Shown: positions 50,184-57,730 of the stretch, one piece after another
Layout of the letters: every line of letters begins with the position of its first letter
Position numbering within the stretch: the stretch's first letter is position 1
NCBI GenBank assembly: GCA_016716365.1
Contig: JADJWM010000018.1
Location: 620,001-684,000, forward strand
Direction of reading: 5' to 3'
DNA length: 64,000 nt
Source: Chloracidobacterium sp.
GTDB lineage: Bacteria > Acidobacteriota > Blastocatellia > Pyrinomonadales > Pyrinomonadaceae
Position numbers and translations under genes: made by a program
Notes under the pieces: generated by a model
Database searches by the model: none
Told to the model about the DNA's origin: nothing
Seen by the model: the letters and a program-made list of their open reading frames with translations, nothing else

Positions 50184-51719
50184 ATGTTTTCAAGAACCCG
50201 ACGCCCTGCCGCACTGATCATTTTGGACGGATGGCCCGTTCCTGATGGTTCGTCCTCGAATTTACTTGCCCGGGCTCACACCCCGTTCTATTCGGAGCTT
50301 TGCGAACAGTTTCCGCGTTCAGAGCTTGCTGCCGCGGGGCCGTATGTGGGCCTGATGGATGACGAAGAGGGCGGCCCCGAGGCAGGACACAGGACGATCG
50401 GCGCAGGCCGCGTTCTTATGGCCGATTCTGTGCGGATACGGAACGCGGTCGCGTCCGACGAATTTTCGCGGAATGCCGTCCTGCGCGGAGCTTTGGCAAA
50501 GGCGGCCCGGTCCGGCAAGTGTGTCCATTTCATTGGCCTTCTTTCGGACGCCGGTACAGAATCTCATCAGGACTCATTATTTGCCCTCCTGCGGATGGCG
50601 AGATCCGTCGGCGTCGAACGACCGTTTGTCCACTGCATTCTCGACGGCCTGGACGTCCGGCCTCGGACCGCCGATGTCTACGTTGAGGCCCTTCAGGTCA
50701 AAATGGCCGAGATCGGCGTCGGCAGGGTGGCTTCGTTGTGCGGCCGTTTCTTTGCGATGGACAGCCGCCAAAACTGGGAGCGGACGGCCCGCGCCTTCAC
50801 AATGCTCGTCCATGGCGAGGGTGAGCGGGCGCGCGATCCGATCTCCGCTATCCGTGCTTCTTATTTGCGGGGAATTTCCGATGAGTTCATAACCCCGGTG
50901 GTGATCGAAAATGAGCAGGCCGAGCCGGTCGCGACGGTCCGGGACGGGGACCTTGTGATCTTTTTCAATCACGGAGCCGAGGCGATGCGACAACTGGCAC
51001 GATCGCTATCTGTTTCCGACGCGGGTGGGCTAAAAGGGAAAATCGACGCTGTTTGCCTTACGGAATACGACGCCGATCTTTCGCTTCCGGTCGCTTTCGG
51101 GCCCGGACACGCGCGGAACACGCTGGCAGAGATGTTCGATCTTTGCGGTGTTCGAAACTACAGGATAACGGAAAGCACAAGGGCCGAACATGTGACCGAA
51201 TTCTTCAATGGACGCGGGCACGCACGCGGAGAGTTGGAAAAGCGACTGGTGCTGCAGGCAGAGGAGCATCAACCGCTCGAAACCGGGCCGGAGTCGAAGA
51301 GCTTTAAGATCGCGGACCGTGCTATCACTTCACTGGAAGGAGATCCCGAGGCTGCGTTGATCGTGAATCTTCCGGCCGCCGATATCGCGTCCGCCGGGGC
51401 AGACGACGGTCGGGTCATCGAGGCGATGCAGTACGTCGATACTTGTCTCGGCGGAATTCTGGAAAGACTTCGCCATCTTGGCGGGGCCGCGATAATCACC
51501 TCGTCGCATCCCGCAACCCACACTGCCGGAGTTTCCGAAAACAAAGCGCACAATTTCCGAAATTCGCGAGTCCCGGTTCATTATTTTGACCCAAGCAATT
51601 CCGCGAGCCACCAATTGCGAGCCGATGGGTCGCTCGAGGACGTGGCTCCGACGCTTCTGCGAATGATCGGTATCGATAAGCCCTCAGACATGACCGGCCG
51701 CGACCTATTGAGCAATTAA
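50184..51719 (+). CDS. iPGM-like protein lacking the catalytic serine (probable pseudoenzyme)
   Basis: The 511-residue protein follows the cofactor-independent phosphoglycerate mutase from end to end: 'ALIILDGW', 'GHRTIGAGRVL', 'GLLSDAGTESHQDSL', 'GRFFAMDSRQNWERT', 'DEFITP', 'DGDLVIFFN', 'LTEYDADLSLP', 'HVTEFFNG'. The catalytic 'NSEVGH' reads 'GPEAGH', so the serine that is phosphorylated in iPGM is Pro65. Other active-site points have changed as well: 'DGRDTPP' to 'DGLDVRP', 'FNFRxDR' to 'FNHGAEA', 'DMVGH' to 'DIASA', 'ADHGN' to 'SSHPA'. Catalysis of 3PG/2PG interconversion seems impossible. It may bind ligand or metal in another role. It lies near enolase. Confidence 0.75.
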   Translation: MFSRTRRPAALIILDGWPVPDGSSSNLLARAHTPFYSELCEQFPRSELAAAGPYVGLMDDEEGGPEAGHRTIGAGRVLMADSVRIRNAVASDEFSRNAVLRGALAKAARSGKCVHFIGLLSDAGTESHQDSLFALLRMARSVGVERPFVHCILDGLDVRPRTADVYVEALQVKMAEIGVGRVASLCGRFFAMDSRQNWERTARAFTMLVHGEGERARDPISAIRASYLRGISDEFITPVVIENEQAEPVATVRDGDLVIFFNHGAEAMRQLARSLSVSDAGGLKGKIDAVCLTEYDADLSLPVAFGPGHARNTLAEMFDLCGVRNYRITESTRAEHVTEFFNGRGHARGELEKRLVLQAEEHQPLETGPESKSFKIADRAITSLEGDPEAALIVNLPAADIASAGADDGRVIEAMQYVDTCLGGILERLRHLGGAAIITSSHPATHTAGVSENKAHNFRNSRVPVHYFDPSNSASHQLRADGSLEDVAPTLLRMIGIDKPSDMTGRDLLSN

Positions 51720-51832
51720 ACAGAACAGAACATTCAATACAGGCGGGATCGGCCGAAATGACATCGGCGGCTGTTCGTGATAACCTTCCTTTTCCCAAAA
51801 TTTTGCTTTAATTCAGGGAAGCTTTTATCACA

Positions 51833-52456
51833 ATGGTCGAAGAGTTTGCTTTCGACAACACGGAAGACCGTCGAAAGCGGCGTCAATCGGAATCCGGTTG
51901 GGTCGAAGTCATTGTCGGGTCCATGTTCTCAGGGAAATCTGAGGAATTGATCCGTCGGCTGAATCGCGCCTCGATCGCCCGGCAGAGGGTCCAGGTTTTC
52001 AAGCCGATCATCGATTCGCGTTACTCGATCGAGGAGATCGCATCACATTCGGGGCGAAAACACCTCTCTGAGCCTGTGTCCACGTCTGCGGACCTGAAGG
52101 CGTCTGTAAAACCCGACACGGAAGTGGTCGGTATCGACGAAGGACAGTTTTTCGACACCGGGTTGATCGATGTTGTGATCGGGTTGGCAAACTCAGGCAA
52201 GCGGGTGATCGTCGCGGGCCTGGACCAGGATTATACCGGGAAGCCTTTCGAGCCGATGCCGCAGCTCCTTTGTATTGCGGAGTATATTACGAAGATCCAC
52301 GCCATATGTGTAAAGTGCGGGGCGACCGCCAATTTCACGCAAAGGACCGTCGAATCGGATGCCCGCGTCGAGGTGGGTGCGAGCGACAAGTACGAAGCGC
52401 GGTGCCGGCAATGCTTTGTGCCCCATTCCGATGCTCCGACGATCCATCCTTCCTGA
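51833..52456 (+). CDS. tdk: Thymidine kinase
   Basis: The 207-residue protein is a type II thymidine kinase: P-loop 'GSMFSGKSEELIRRLNRA' (residues 29-36 for GSMFSGKS), 'GIDEGQFF' with the catalytic Glu near 103, 'VIVAGLDQDYTGKPFEPMPQLL' and the zinc site CVKC/CRQC. It phosphorylates thymidine in the salvage pathway. The N-terminal 20 residues are charged and extra compared with the minimal enzyme. It begins 113 bp after the iPGM-like gene. Confidence 0.93.
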   Translation: MVEEFAFDNTEDRRKRRQSESGWVEVIVGSMFSGKSEELIRRLNRASIARQRVQVFKPIIDSRYSIEEIASHSGRKHLSEPVSTSADLKASVKPDTEVVGIDEGQFFDTGLIDVVIGLANSGKRVIVAGLDQDYTGKPFEPMPQLLCIAEYITKIHAICVKCGATANFTQRTVESDARVEVGASDKYEARCRQCFVPHSDAPTIHPS

Positions 52457-52519
52457 CACACCTATATCGAGCGGTTCGTTTTTTTTGATCCTGTGTTTCC
52501 CGTCCCTGCCGCTTGCGGA

Positions 52520-52525
52520 TATAAT
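52520..52525 (+). promoter_or_regulatory. Consensus -10 (TATAAT) before first SnoaL-like gene
   Basis: A perfect TATAAT lies 80 bp before the ATG at 52606. The -35 position (TTCCCG at 17 bp spacing) is poor. A similar perfect TATAAT precedes the second SnoaL-like gene. It is likely a promoter, but unproven. Confidence 0.4.
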
Positions 52526-52605
52526 GGGCGCGCTACTCTGGCCATCACAAGGCCTTTACACATAGGAGCTCGGTCAATGCCGTGACCGAAAAAGGGAGGC
52601 AGTTT

Positions 52606-53019
52606 ATGAACGAAACGGAAAATACGAAATTGGTGCAGCTAGCATACGAGAAGTTTGGCAGCGGGGATATAGATGGTTTGCTCGAGTTGGTTAGCGACGA
52701 GATCCGCTGGACGACGCCGGCGGTTGAAGGGGCTTCGCATACTGGCGCCCGCCGCGGAAAGGATGATGTTGCGGAGTTTTTCAAGCTTTTGTCCGAGAGT
52801 GAGGATTTTGAGCGGTTCGAACCGCTGGAATTCGTTGCACAGGACGACAAAGTGGTCGTGCTTGGTGAATCGTCCGCCAGGATCAAGTCGACCGGGAGAA
52901 ACTTTGAATCGAGCTGGGTCCACATCTTTCACGTTAGGGATGGCAAGATCTCGGAATTCCTTGAGTTCTTCGATAATGTTGCGGCAACAAAGGCCTACCA
53001 GAAGGCTGCCAAAGCCTAA
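52606..53019 (+). CDS. SnoaL-like (NTF2-fold) protein, copy 1
   Basis: The 137-residue protein starts at ATG 52606 behind GGGAGG. It has the SnoaL-like layout: 'KLVQLAYEKFGSGDIDGLLELVSDEIRWTTPAVEGASHTGARRGKDDVAEFFKLL', then 'VLGESSARIKSTGRNFESSWVHIFHVRDGKISEFLEFFDN'. Such proteins are polyketide cyclase-like or have unknown small-molecule roles. There is no signal peptide. It is followed by a terminator and a paralogue, so the two are separate transcripts. Confidence 0.78.
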   Translation: MNETENTKLVQLAYEKFGSGDIDGLLELVSDEIRWTTPAVEGASHTGARRGKDDVAEFFKLLSESEDFERFEPLEFVAQDDKVVVLGESSARIKSTGRNFESSWVHIFHVRDGKISEFLEFFDNVAATKAYQKAAKA

Positions 53020-53041
53020 GCCCTTAGGAATTCGAAAAACA

Positions 53042-53072
53042 GGGCCCGCAGTTCGAGCGGGCCTTTCTCATT
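53042..53072 (+). terminator. Intrinsic terminator after SnoaL-like copy 1
   Basis: GGCCCGC (53043-53049) and GCGGGCC (53057-53063) form a perfect 7-bp stem with a 7-nt loop, followed by TTTCTCATTTGG. It separates the two SnoaL-like paralogues. Confidence 0.75.
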
Positions 53073-53179
53073 TGGTTTCACCGACGGTTTTCACGCTGCC
53101 ATTCGACCGGAGTTCGAAGGAGTTCCATTTCTAGTTTTCGAATGTATAAAAAATACTTTCAAGATCGATAAAACTGTTC

Positions 53180-53185
53180 TATAAT
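53180..53185 (+). promoter_or_regulatory. Consensus -10 (TATAAT) before second SnoaL-like gene
   Basis: A perfect TATAAT lies 79 bp before the ATG at 53265, with a TTTCAA at -35 spacing (three matches to TTGACA). The region 53160-53185 is AT-rich. It is likely a separate promoter for the second copy, because a terminator stands between the genes. Confidence 0.4.
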
Positions 53186-53264
53186 CCGGCTCATTATTGG
53201 CCCGCGGTTCTCCCGCCCACAGGTCTCGGAACAGTTGACCCTCCGGGGCCGGGACGACATTGAA

Positions 53265-53684
53265 ATGAATGAAGAAGCAAATGCCGATCTTTTCAGGAGA
53301 TGCTACGACAAATTCGGGCAGGGTGATATTTCGGGGTTGCTCGAACATCTGTCTGAAAACATTGATTTTACGGTGCCTGAGGTTGAGAATGCCCCTTACG
53401 GAGGCCTTTGGCACGGTCGCGCTGAAGTTGAGCGGTTCTTCGAGCTGTTGGAAGGCGCCGAACATCTGACCGACTTCGAGGCCCGCGAGTTTATTTCGCA
53501 GGGAGATCGGATCGTAGTATTGGGCCGGTCGACGTCGACCGTGCGATCTACGGGGCGGCACTACTCGACCGAATGGGTGCACGTGCTGACGGTCAAGGAC
53601 GACAAGATCACCAGTTTCGTCGAGTTTTTCGACACGGCCGCTGCTTTGCGGGCATTTCAAAAGGTGACGACCGCTCTGAGTTGA
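53265..53684 (+). CDS. SnoaL-like (NTF2-fold) protein, copy 2
   Basis: The 139-residue protein, starting at ATG 53265, is a paralogue of the preceding one. It shows the same pattern 'DLFRRCYDKFGQGDISGLLEHLSENIDFTVPEVENAPYGGLWHGRAEVERFFELL' and 'VLGRSTSTVRSTGRHYSTEWVHVLTVKDDKITSFVEFFDT'. The two share most core positions, so this is a tandem duplication. There is no signal peptide and no known ligand. It is followed by a 9-bp-stem hairpin, the bidirectional terminator. Confidence 0.78.
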   Translation: MNEEANADLFRRCYDKFGQGDISGLLEHLSENIDFTVPEVENAPYGGLWHGRAEVERFFELLEGAEHLTDFEAREFISQGDRIVVLGRSTSTVRSTGRHYSTEWVHVLTVKDDKITSFVEFFDTAAALRAFQKVTTALS

Positions 53685-53759
53685 ATTTGCTCGCGACCAA
53701 TTGACTGTATTTACCAAATTGGTGCCGGACTTCTCTCTACTTCCAACTCCGGGACGTTT

Positions 53760-53787
53760 GGCGCGGTCCCATTGATCTGACCGCGCC
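53760..53787. terminator. Hairpin between convergent genes
   Basis: GGCGCGGTC (53760-53768) and GACCGCGCC (53779-53787) are perfect 9-bp arms with a 10-nt loop. It lies between the second SnoaL-like gene and the end of the minus-strand lipoprotein gene. The flanking T tracts are weak, so the termination role is inferred from place and stem strength. Confidence 0.6.
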
Positions 53788-53792
53788 TCTCC

Positions 53793-54437
53793 CTACTTAC
53801 CGATCTTCATCGAATATAGGATCGCAGGAAAATCGCTCCTGTGCTTGTCGAAATTCGAACCCTTTGTTGAAAGGATTATGTTCACCTGCTGGGTCTGGCC
53901 GTTGTATCGCCTGTATCCGATCCATTGATGCCGTCTTGGGTCACCCTTATCCTCGGGCATTGCCTCCACGGTCTCGACTCCTGGTATTCCGTCGATCTCA
54001 ACGACCCGCACCATTTCGTACTTGCCGTTACGGGCCTGCATCTGGGCGGAGTTGAACGCCCCTATCAAAGCGATATCGAGCGGGAACTCGTCCCTCAACG
54101 TGCTGATCGTCGGTATTAGAAAGGCCCCATCCGGAGAAGAAAATAAGGCCGTCTCCTTTTTCATCTCAGTTTTCTTCCACCCGCTTGGCAGCCGCCAGAT
54201 CATGCCTTGATCGTCCCACGCCACTTCCGTAGCCGCATCGGCAACAGATCGCTGCTCGGGCGTCAGGACCGCTTTCTCGGCCGGCGGTGGCTTCAGATCC
54301 TGGCCCGGCTGGGCCGGACTCGTCTGGGTACTGTTCGCAGGAGTGTTCGCCGAACCCGTAAGTTGTTTGATCCGGTCGCCCAATCCGCAAAAATTCAAAG
54401 CGAAGATCAGCATGCCGATCGTGGTCAATGATCTCAT
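53793..54437 (-). CDS. Lipoprotein, unknown function
   Basis: The 214-residue protein has a short N-terminal hydrophobic segment ending in Cys17 (LIFALNFCGLGD), a plausible lipobox. A Pro/Ala/Gln-rich spacer (about 30-60) leads to a soluble domain with 'EVAWDDQGMIWRLPSGWKKTEMKKETALFSSPDGAFLIPTIS' and 'IDGIPGVETVEAMPEDKGDPRRHQWIGYRRYNGQTQQVNIILST'. The domain loosely recalls PsbP/LpqN-type folds. I do not recognise a named family or function. It is likely attached to a membrane outside the cytoplasm. Confidence 0.6.
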   Translation of the reverse strand: MRSLTTIGMLIFALNFCGLGDRIKQLTGSANTPANSTQTSPAQPGQDLKPPPAEKAVLTPEQRSVADAATEVAWDDQGMIWRLPSGWKKTEMKKETALFSSPDGAFLIPTISTLRDEFPLDIALIGAFNSAQMQARNGKYEMVRVVEIDGIPGVETVEAMPEDKGDPRRHQWIGYRRYNGQTQQVNIILSTKGSNFDKHRSDFPAILYSMKIGK

Positions 54438-54570
54438 TCAAAAGCCTCCATAGTTGAGTTGATCCGAAAAAACAATTTTCCATGTATGCACCGCCAAAAT
54501 CAAAATCCACGATCTGGAACAGAAATTCGGTCCGCTTTACTGGCCGGGCCGCGGGAGGCGAAGTGACGGC

Positions 54571-56412
54571 CTAGCCGGAGGACGCGGCCCTTCGCTGATT
54601 TTCGAAATGAGCGACGATCTCGGCGGCGGCTTTCGAGCCGACAAAGGGTTTCAGTTCCGCCGCCGGCGTCTTTGCGATCCTCTCAATTGATCCGAATTCG
54701 CGCAGCAGCCTCATTTTCCGTTTCTCGCCGATGCCCGGGATCGCCGAAAGCTCAGACGTGAAATCTCGCCGTTCCCGCCGCTTGCGGTGAAACTCAACCG
54801 CCGTCTTATGGGTTTCCTCGCGGATCTGCAGCACGAGCCTGAAAGCGAGCGAATTCCGGTCGAACGGAATCGGCGAATCCTCTCGCCCTCGGACGAGTAG
54901 ATGCGAGATCTCGCTATGTTTCTTCGGCGGCTTCACCAGTCCCACGAGCATTATCTGTTCAAGGTCCAGTTGACTCATTGCGGCGGCCGCCGCCGAAAGC
55001 TGGCCTTTTCCGCCGTCGATAAATACAAGTTCCGGCAGCTGCCCGCCTTCGTCGAGGATCCGGCGGTACCGCCGGAAGACGGCCTCGTGCATCGACGCAA
55101 AATCATTCGCACCGTCGACGTCTCGAATAATGAACCGCCGGTAGGCCGAGCGGGCGGGCTTGCCGTTCTCAAAGACCACGATACCCGCGACATTCTCAGA
55201 ACCGGAGATGTTCGAAATGTCGAATGATTCGATCCGCTGCGGGAAATAGGGCAGTTCAAGGATCAGCTGGAGTTCTTCGAGCACCTTCTGAGAATCCGGC
55301 TTCAGAACCCTGAAACGCTGCTCAAACGCGATCTTTGCGTTCGTCTCGACCAATCCGATCATTCGTCGCTTTTCCCCGATCTTCGGGTTTAAGATGTGCA
55401 CCCGTCGGCCCAGCCGTTCACTCAGAAGTGTCTCCAGAGCGGGCCGGTCGGCGAAATCGTTCGGCACGTGTATCTCTCGAGGCACGTAGTCGGTCGAGTA
55501 ATACTGGACCAGAACGTCGCCGAGAAACTCGCCCGGATCAAACCCGTCACCTTCCGGAAGGTCCTCCCAAAAAAACTCACGCCGCCCGACCACACGCCCG
55601 CCCCTCATCGTAAAGAGCTGAAGAGCAAGCCGCGCCTCTTCGCGATGAAAGCCGAAGATGTCTACGTCACGCTCGGCCGTGTAAGCCATTTTCTGCTGCT
55701 CGCTCAACGCAAGCACGGCCCGGTGGAGGTCGCGGTACTTCGCCGCAAGTTCGTATTGTCCCGCCTCAGAAAAGTGCCACATCCGGCGCTCCAGGTCGGC
55801 CGCGAGTTCCTTGTTCTTACCCTCGAGCAAGGTCTTCACATCCTGGGCCGCCTCTTGATATTCGTCTTGCGTGCAAAGGCCCTTTACGCAGGGGCCAAGG
55901 CACCGTTTCAGGTGGTATTCCAGGCATGGCCGTGGCAGCCGCCCGTCGATCTCTATATCGCAGGTCCTCAGCTGAAATGCTTTATTGATGAGTTCGAGTG
56001 TCCTGCGGGCCAGCGAGGCGGGCAGCATCGGGCCGTAATAACTTGCACCGTCGCGTAGGATCTTGCGCGTTATAACGACCTTGGGGAACGGCTCATTCGT
56101 CATCTTGAGGTGAGGATACTGCTTATCATCCTTCAACATGACGTTGAAGCGGGGCTTGTGTTTCTTGATGAGGTTCGATTCAAGGATCAGAGCCTCAACC
56201 TCGTTATCGACGACGATGAACTCTAGGTCCGCGATGTTCTTCTGAAGCTGCCTTGTTTTCCAGTCGGTCCCGCGGTTCGTCTGAAAATACTGCCTGACCC
56301 GGTTGCGAATGTTCTTCGCCTTACCGACGTATATTATCTTTCCAACCTTGTTCTTGTGGATGTAGATCCCCGAGGAGGTCGGCAGATTTTTCAGCTTTTC
56401 TTCAAGCGTCAT
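54571..56412 (-). CDS. uvrC: Excinuclease ABC subunit C
   Basis: The 613-residue protein has the GIY-YIG nuclease at the N-terminus ('SSGIYIHKNKVGKIIYVGKAKNIRNRVRQYF'). The Cys-rich link 'RPCLEYHLKRCLGPCVKGLC', a UvrB-binding UVR motif (about 205-240), the RNase H-like domain ('ISNISGSENVAGIVVFENG' and 'ELVFIDGGKGQLSAA') and a C-terminal helix-hairpin-helix ('LSAIPGIGEKRKMRLLREFGS') follow. It makes both incisions in nucleotide excision repair. The length is normal. Confidence 0.96.
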   Translation of the reverse strand: MTLEEKLKNLPTSSGIYIHKNKVGKIIYVGKAKNIRNRVRQYFQTNRGTDWKTRQLQKNIADLEFIVVDNEVEALILESNLIKKHKPRFNVMLKDDKQYPHLKMTNEPFPKVVITRKILRDGASYYGPMLPASLARRTLELINKAFQLRTCDIEIDGRLPRPCLEYHLKRCLGPCVKGLCTQDEYQEAAQDVKTLLEGKNKELAADLERRMWHFSEAGQYELAAKYRDLHRAVLALSEQQKMAYTAERDVDIFGFHREEARLALQLFTMRGGRVVGRREFFWEDLPEGDGFDPGEFLGDVLVQYYSTDYVPREIHVPNDFADRPALETLLSERLGRRVHILNPKIGEKRRMIGLVETNAKIAFEQRFRVLKPDSQKVLEELQLILELPYFPQRIESFDISNISGSENVAGIVVFENGKPARSAYRRFIIRDVDGANDFASMHEAVFRRYRRILDEGGQLPELVFIDGGKGQLSAAAAAMSQLDLEQIMLVGLVKPPKKHSEISHLLVRGREDSPIPFDRNSLAFRLVLQIREETHKTAVEFHRKRRERRDFTSELSAIPGIGEKRKMRLLREFGSIERIAKTPAAELKPFVGSKAAAEIVAHFENQRRAASSG

Positions 56413-56447
56413 TAACTGGATTTTATCTCACGCGGAGGGGAACAACG

Positions 56448-56480
56448 AAAAAGCCCGCCTCGCCGAAGCAAGGACGGGCT
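56448..56480 (-). terminator. Intrinsic terminator of the 25-residue microprotein gene
   Basis: On the plus strand AGCCCGCCT (56452-56460) and AGGACGGGCT (56471-56480) pair with one bulge around a 10-nt loop. On the minus strand the stem is followed by TTTTTCGTTG. It lies 24 bp beyond the stop of the small minus-strand gene and upstream of uvrC, so it would end the microprotein transcript. Confidence 0.65.
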
Positions 56481-56504
56481 GTGTGGGCGACGTCTAACGC
56501 TGGG

Positions 56505-56582
56505 CTATTTCTGAACCGCCGGTAGCAACATGCCGATCAGAATAGCGATAATGCCTACATTCACAATAAGAAAGCTTGTCAT
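56505..56582 (-). CDS. 25-residue membrane peptide, pilin-N-terminus-like
   Basis: Reading the minus strand from ATG 56582 gives a 25-residue peptide that begins MTSFLIVNVG and ends IGMLLPAVQK, then TAG. GGAGAA lies 8 bp before the ATG and a terminator follows. The central 'IAILIGMLLPAVQ' is the hydrophobic end of prepilin N-terminal helices of the DUF1559/GspG kind ('IAIIGILIALLLPAVQ'), but the leader and the globular domain are missing. It might be a real membrane microprotein or a leftover of a pilin-like gene. Function is unknown. Confidence 0.45.
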   Translation of the reverse strand: MTSFLIVNVGIIAILIGMLLPAVQK

Positions 56583-56748
56583 GATAACGATTCTCCGTAT
56601 GTTTATGATCGCGGACTCTTTTGACCGCATTTGAGAGACGGAGACCTTCGCAATTTTTGCGGATCGAAGTCCGATCTCCGATCGATTTCTTATTCGGGGC
56701 GGACACTGAAAACCGCAAAAATTGATAACCTTGTCACTGACAACCGAT

Positions 56749-57729
56749 ATGGAAACGGACCACGAACCAGAAAAGATCGGATCATCGCGCCGTACCCTCC
56801 TCACCCGTTCAGCGGCTGAGGCGGCAGCGATTATTCGCCGCGGGGGCGTCGTTGCATTCCCGACTGAAACGGTTTACGGCCTCGGGGCCGATGCGTTTGA
56901 CGAAAATGCCGTTGCGAAGATCTTTGAAGCGAAAAACAGGCCTCCGGACAATCCCCTGATCATCCATATCGGCGATAGGTCACAGATAGAAATGCTTGCC
57001 GAAGAGATTCCCGAATCGGCGGCGGCCCTAATAGATAGATTTTTTCCCGGCCCGCTAACGGTCGTTCTGAAGAAAAAGGACGCCGTGCCTTCGATCGTGT
57101 CTGCAGGCCTGGAGACCGTCGGTATCCGTATGCCGGGCAACGAGATCACATCGGCTTTCCTGAAAGAGTGCGGCGTCCCTGTCGCCGCACCTTCGGCGAA
57201 CATCTCGGGCCGTCCGAGCCCGACCGATTGGCGTGCCGTGCAGGAGGACTTGGACGGGCGGATCGACTGCATCCTGCAGGGCGAAGCGACCGAGGTCGGC
57301 ATCGAGTCGACAGTTGTCGATTGCACGAAGCCGGTACCTGAAATTCTGCGGCCGGGAGCCGTTTCTATCGAGGAACTCAGGCGAGTCGTTCCAGCGATCC
57401 GCGCGAGCGATCTAGACGCGGACGAGGCGGCCGCGAGCCCCGGTCTTCGGCATAAACATTATTCCCCCTCGGCGGCGGTCGTTATCGTTCGACGCGGATC
57501 TGAGATCGACGACCTGAAAGATTCGGGGTTCATCGGACTTGAATCGTCCAATTCAACGGCGGCGAAGGCGCTGGTTTGTTCTACGCCCAAAGAGTATGCA
57601 AGCAAGTTGTTCGCGTTTTTTCGAGAATGCGACAGGGCCGGGATCGCGAAGATCTATTGTGAAGAAGTGTCGGAAGAGGGGATCGGGACAGCCCTAATGG
57701 ATCGGCTGCGAAGGGCGGCAGAACGCTGA
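56749..57729 (+). CDS. L-threonylcarbamoyladenylate synthase (Sua5 type)
   Basis: The 326-residue protein has the YrdC/Sua5 domain: 'AAIIRRGGVVAFPTETVYGLGADAFDENAVAKIFEAKNRPPDNPLIIHI', 'FFPGPLTVVLKKKDAVPSIVSAGLETVGIRMPGN' and 'PVAAPSANISGRPSPT'. The Sua5 C-terminal domain ('SPGLRHKHYSPSAAVVIV...') follows. It makes threonylcarbamoyl-AMP for the t6A37 modification of ANN-decoding tRNAs. Start at ATG 56749 is preferred over TTG 56722. It converges tail-to-tail with the GT39 gene, 1 bp apart. Confidence 0.92.
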   Translation: METDHEPEKIGSSRRTLLTRSAAEAAAIIRRGGVVAFPTETVYGLGADAFDENAVAKIFEAKNRPPDNPLIIHIGDRSQIEMLAEEIPESAAALIDRFFPGPLTVVLKKKDAVPSIVSAGLETVGIRMPGNEITSAFLKECGVPVAAPSANISGRPSPTDWRAVQEDLDGRIDCILQGEATEVGIESTVVDCTKPVPEILRPGAVSIEELRRVVPAIRASDLDADEAAASPGLRHKHYSPSAAVVIVRRGSEIDDLKDSGFIGLESSNSTAAKALVCSTPKEYASKLFAFFRECDRAGIAKIYCEEVSEEGIGTALMDRLRRAAER

Positions 57730-57730
57730 T

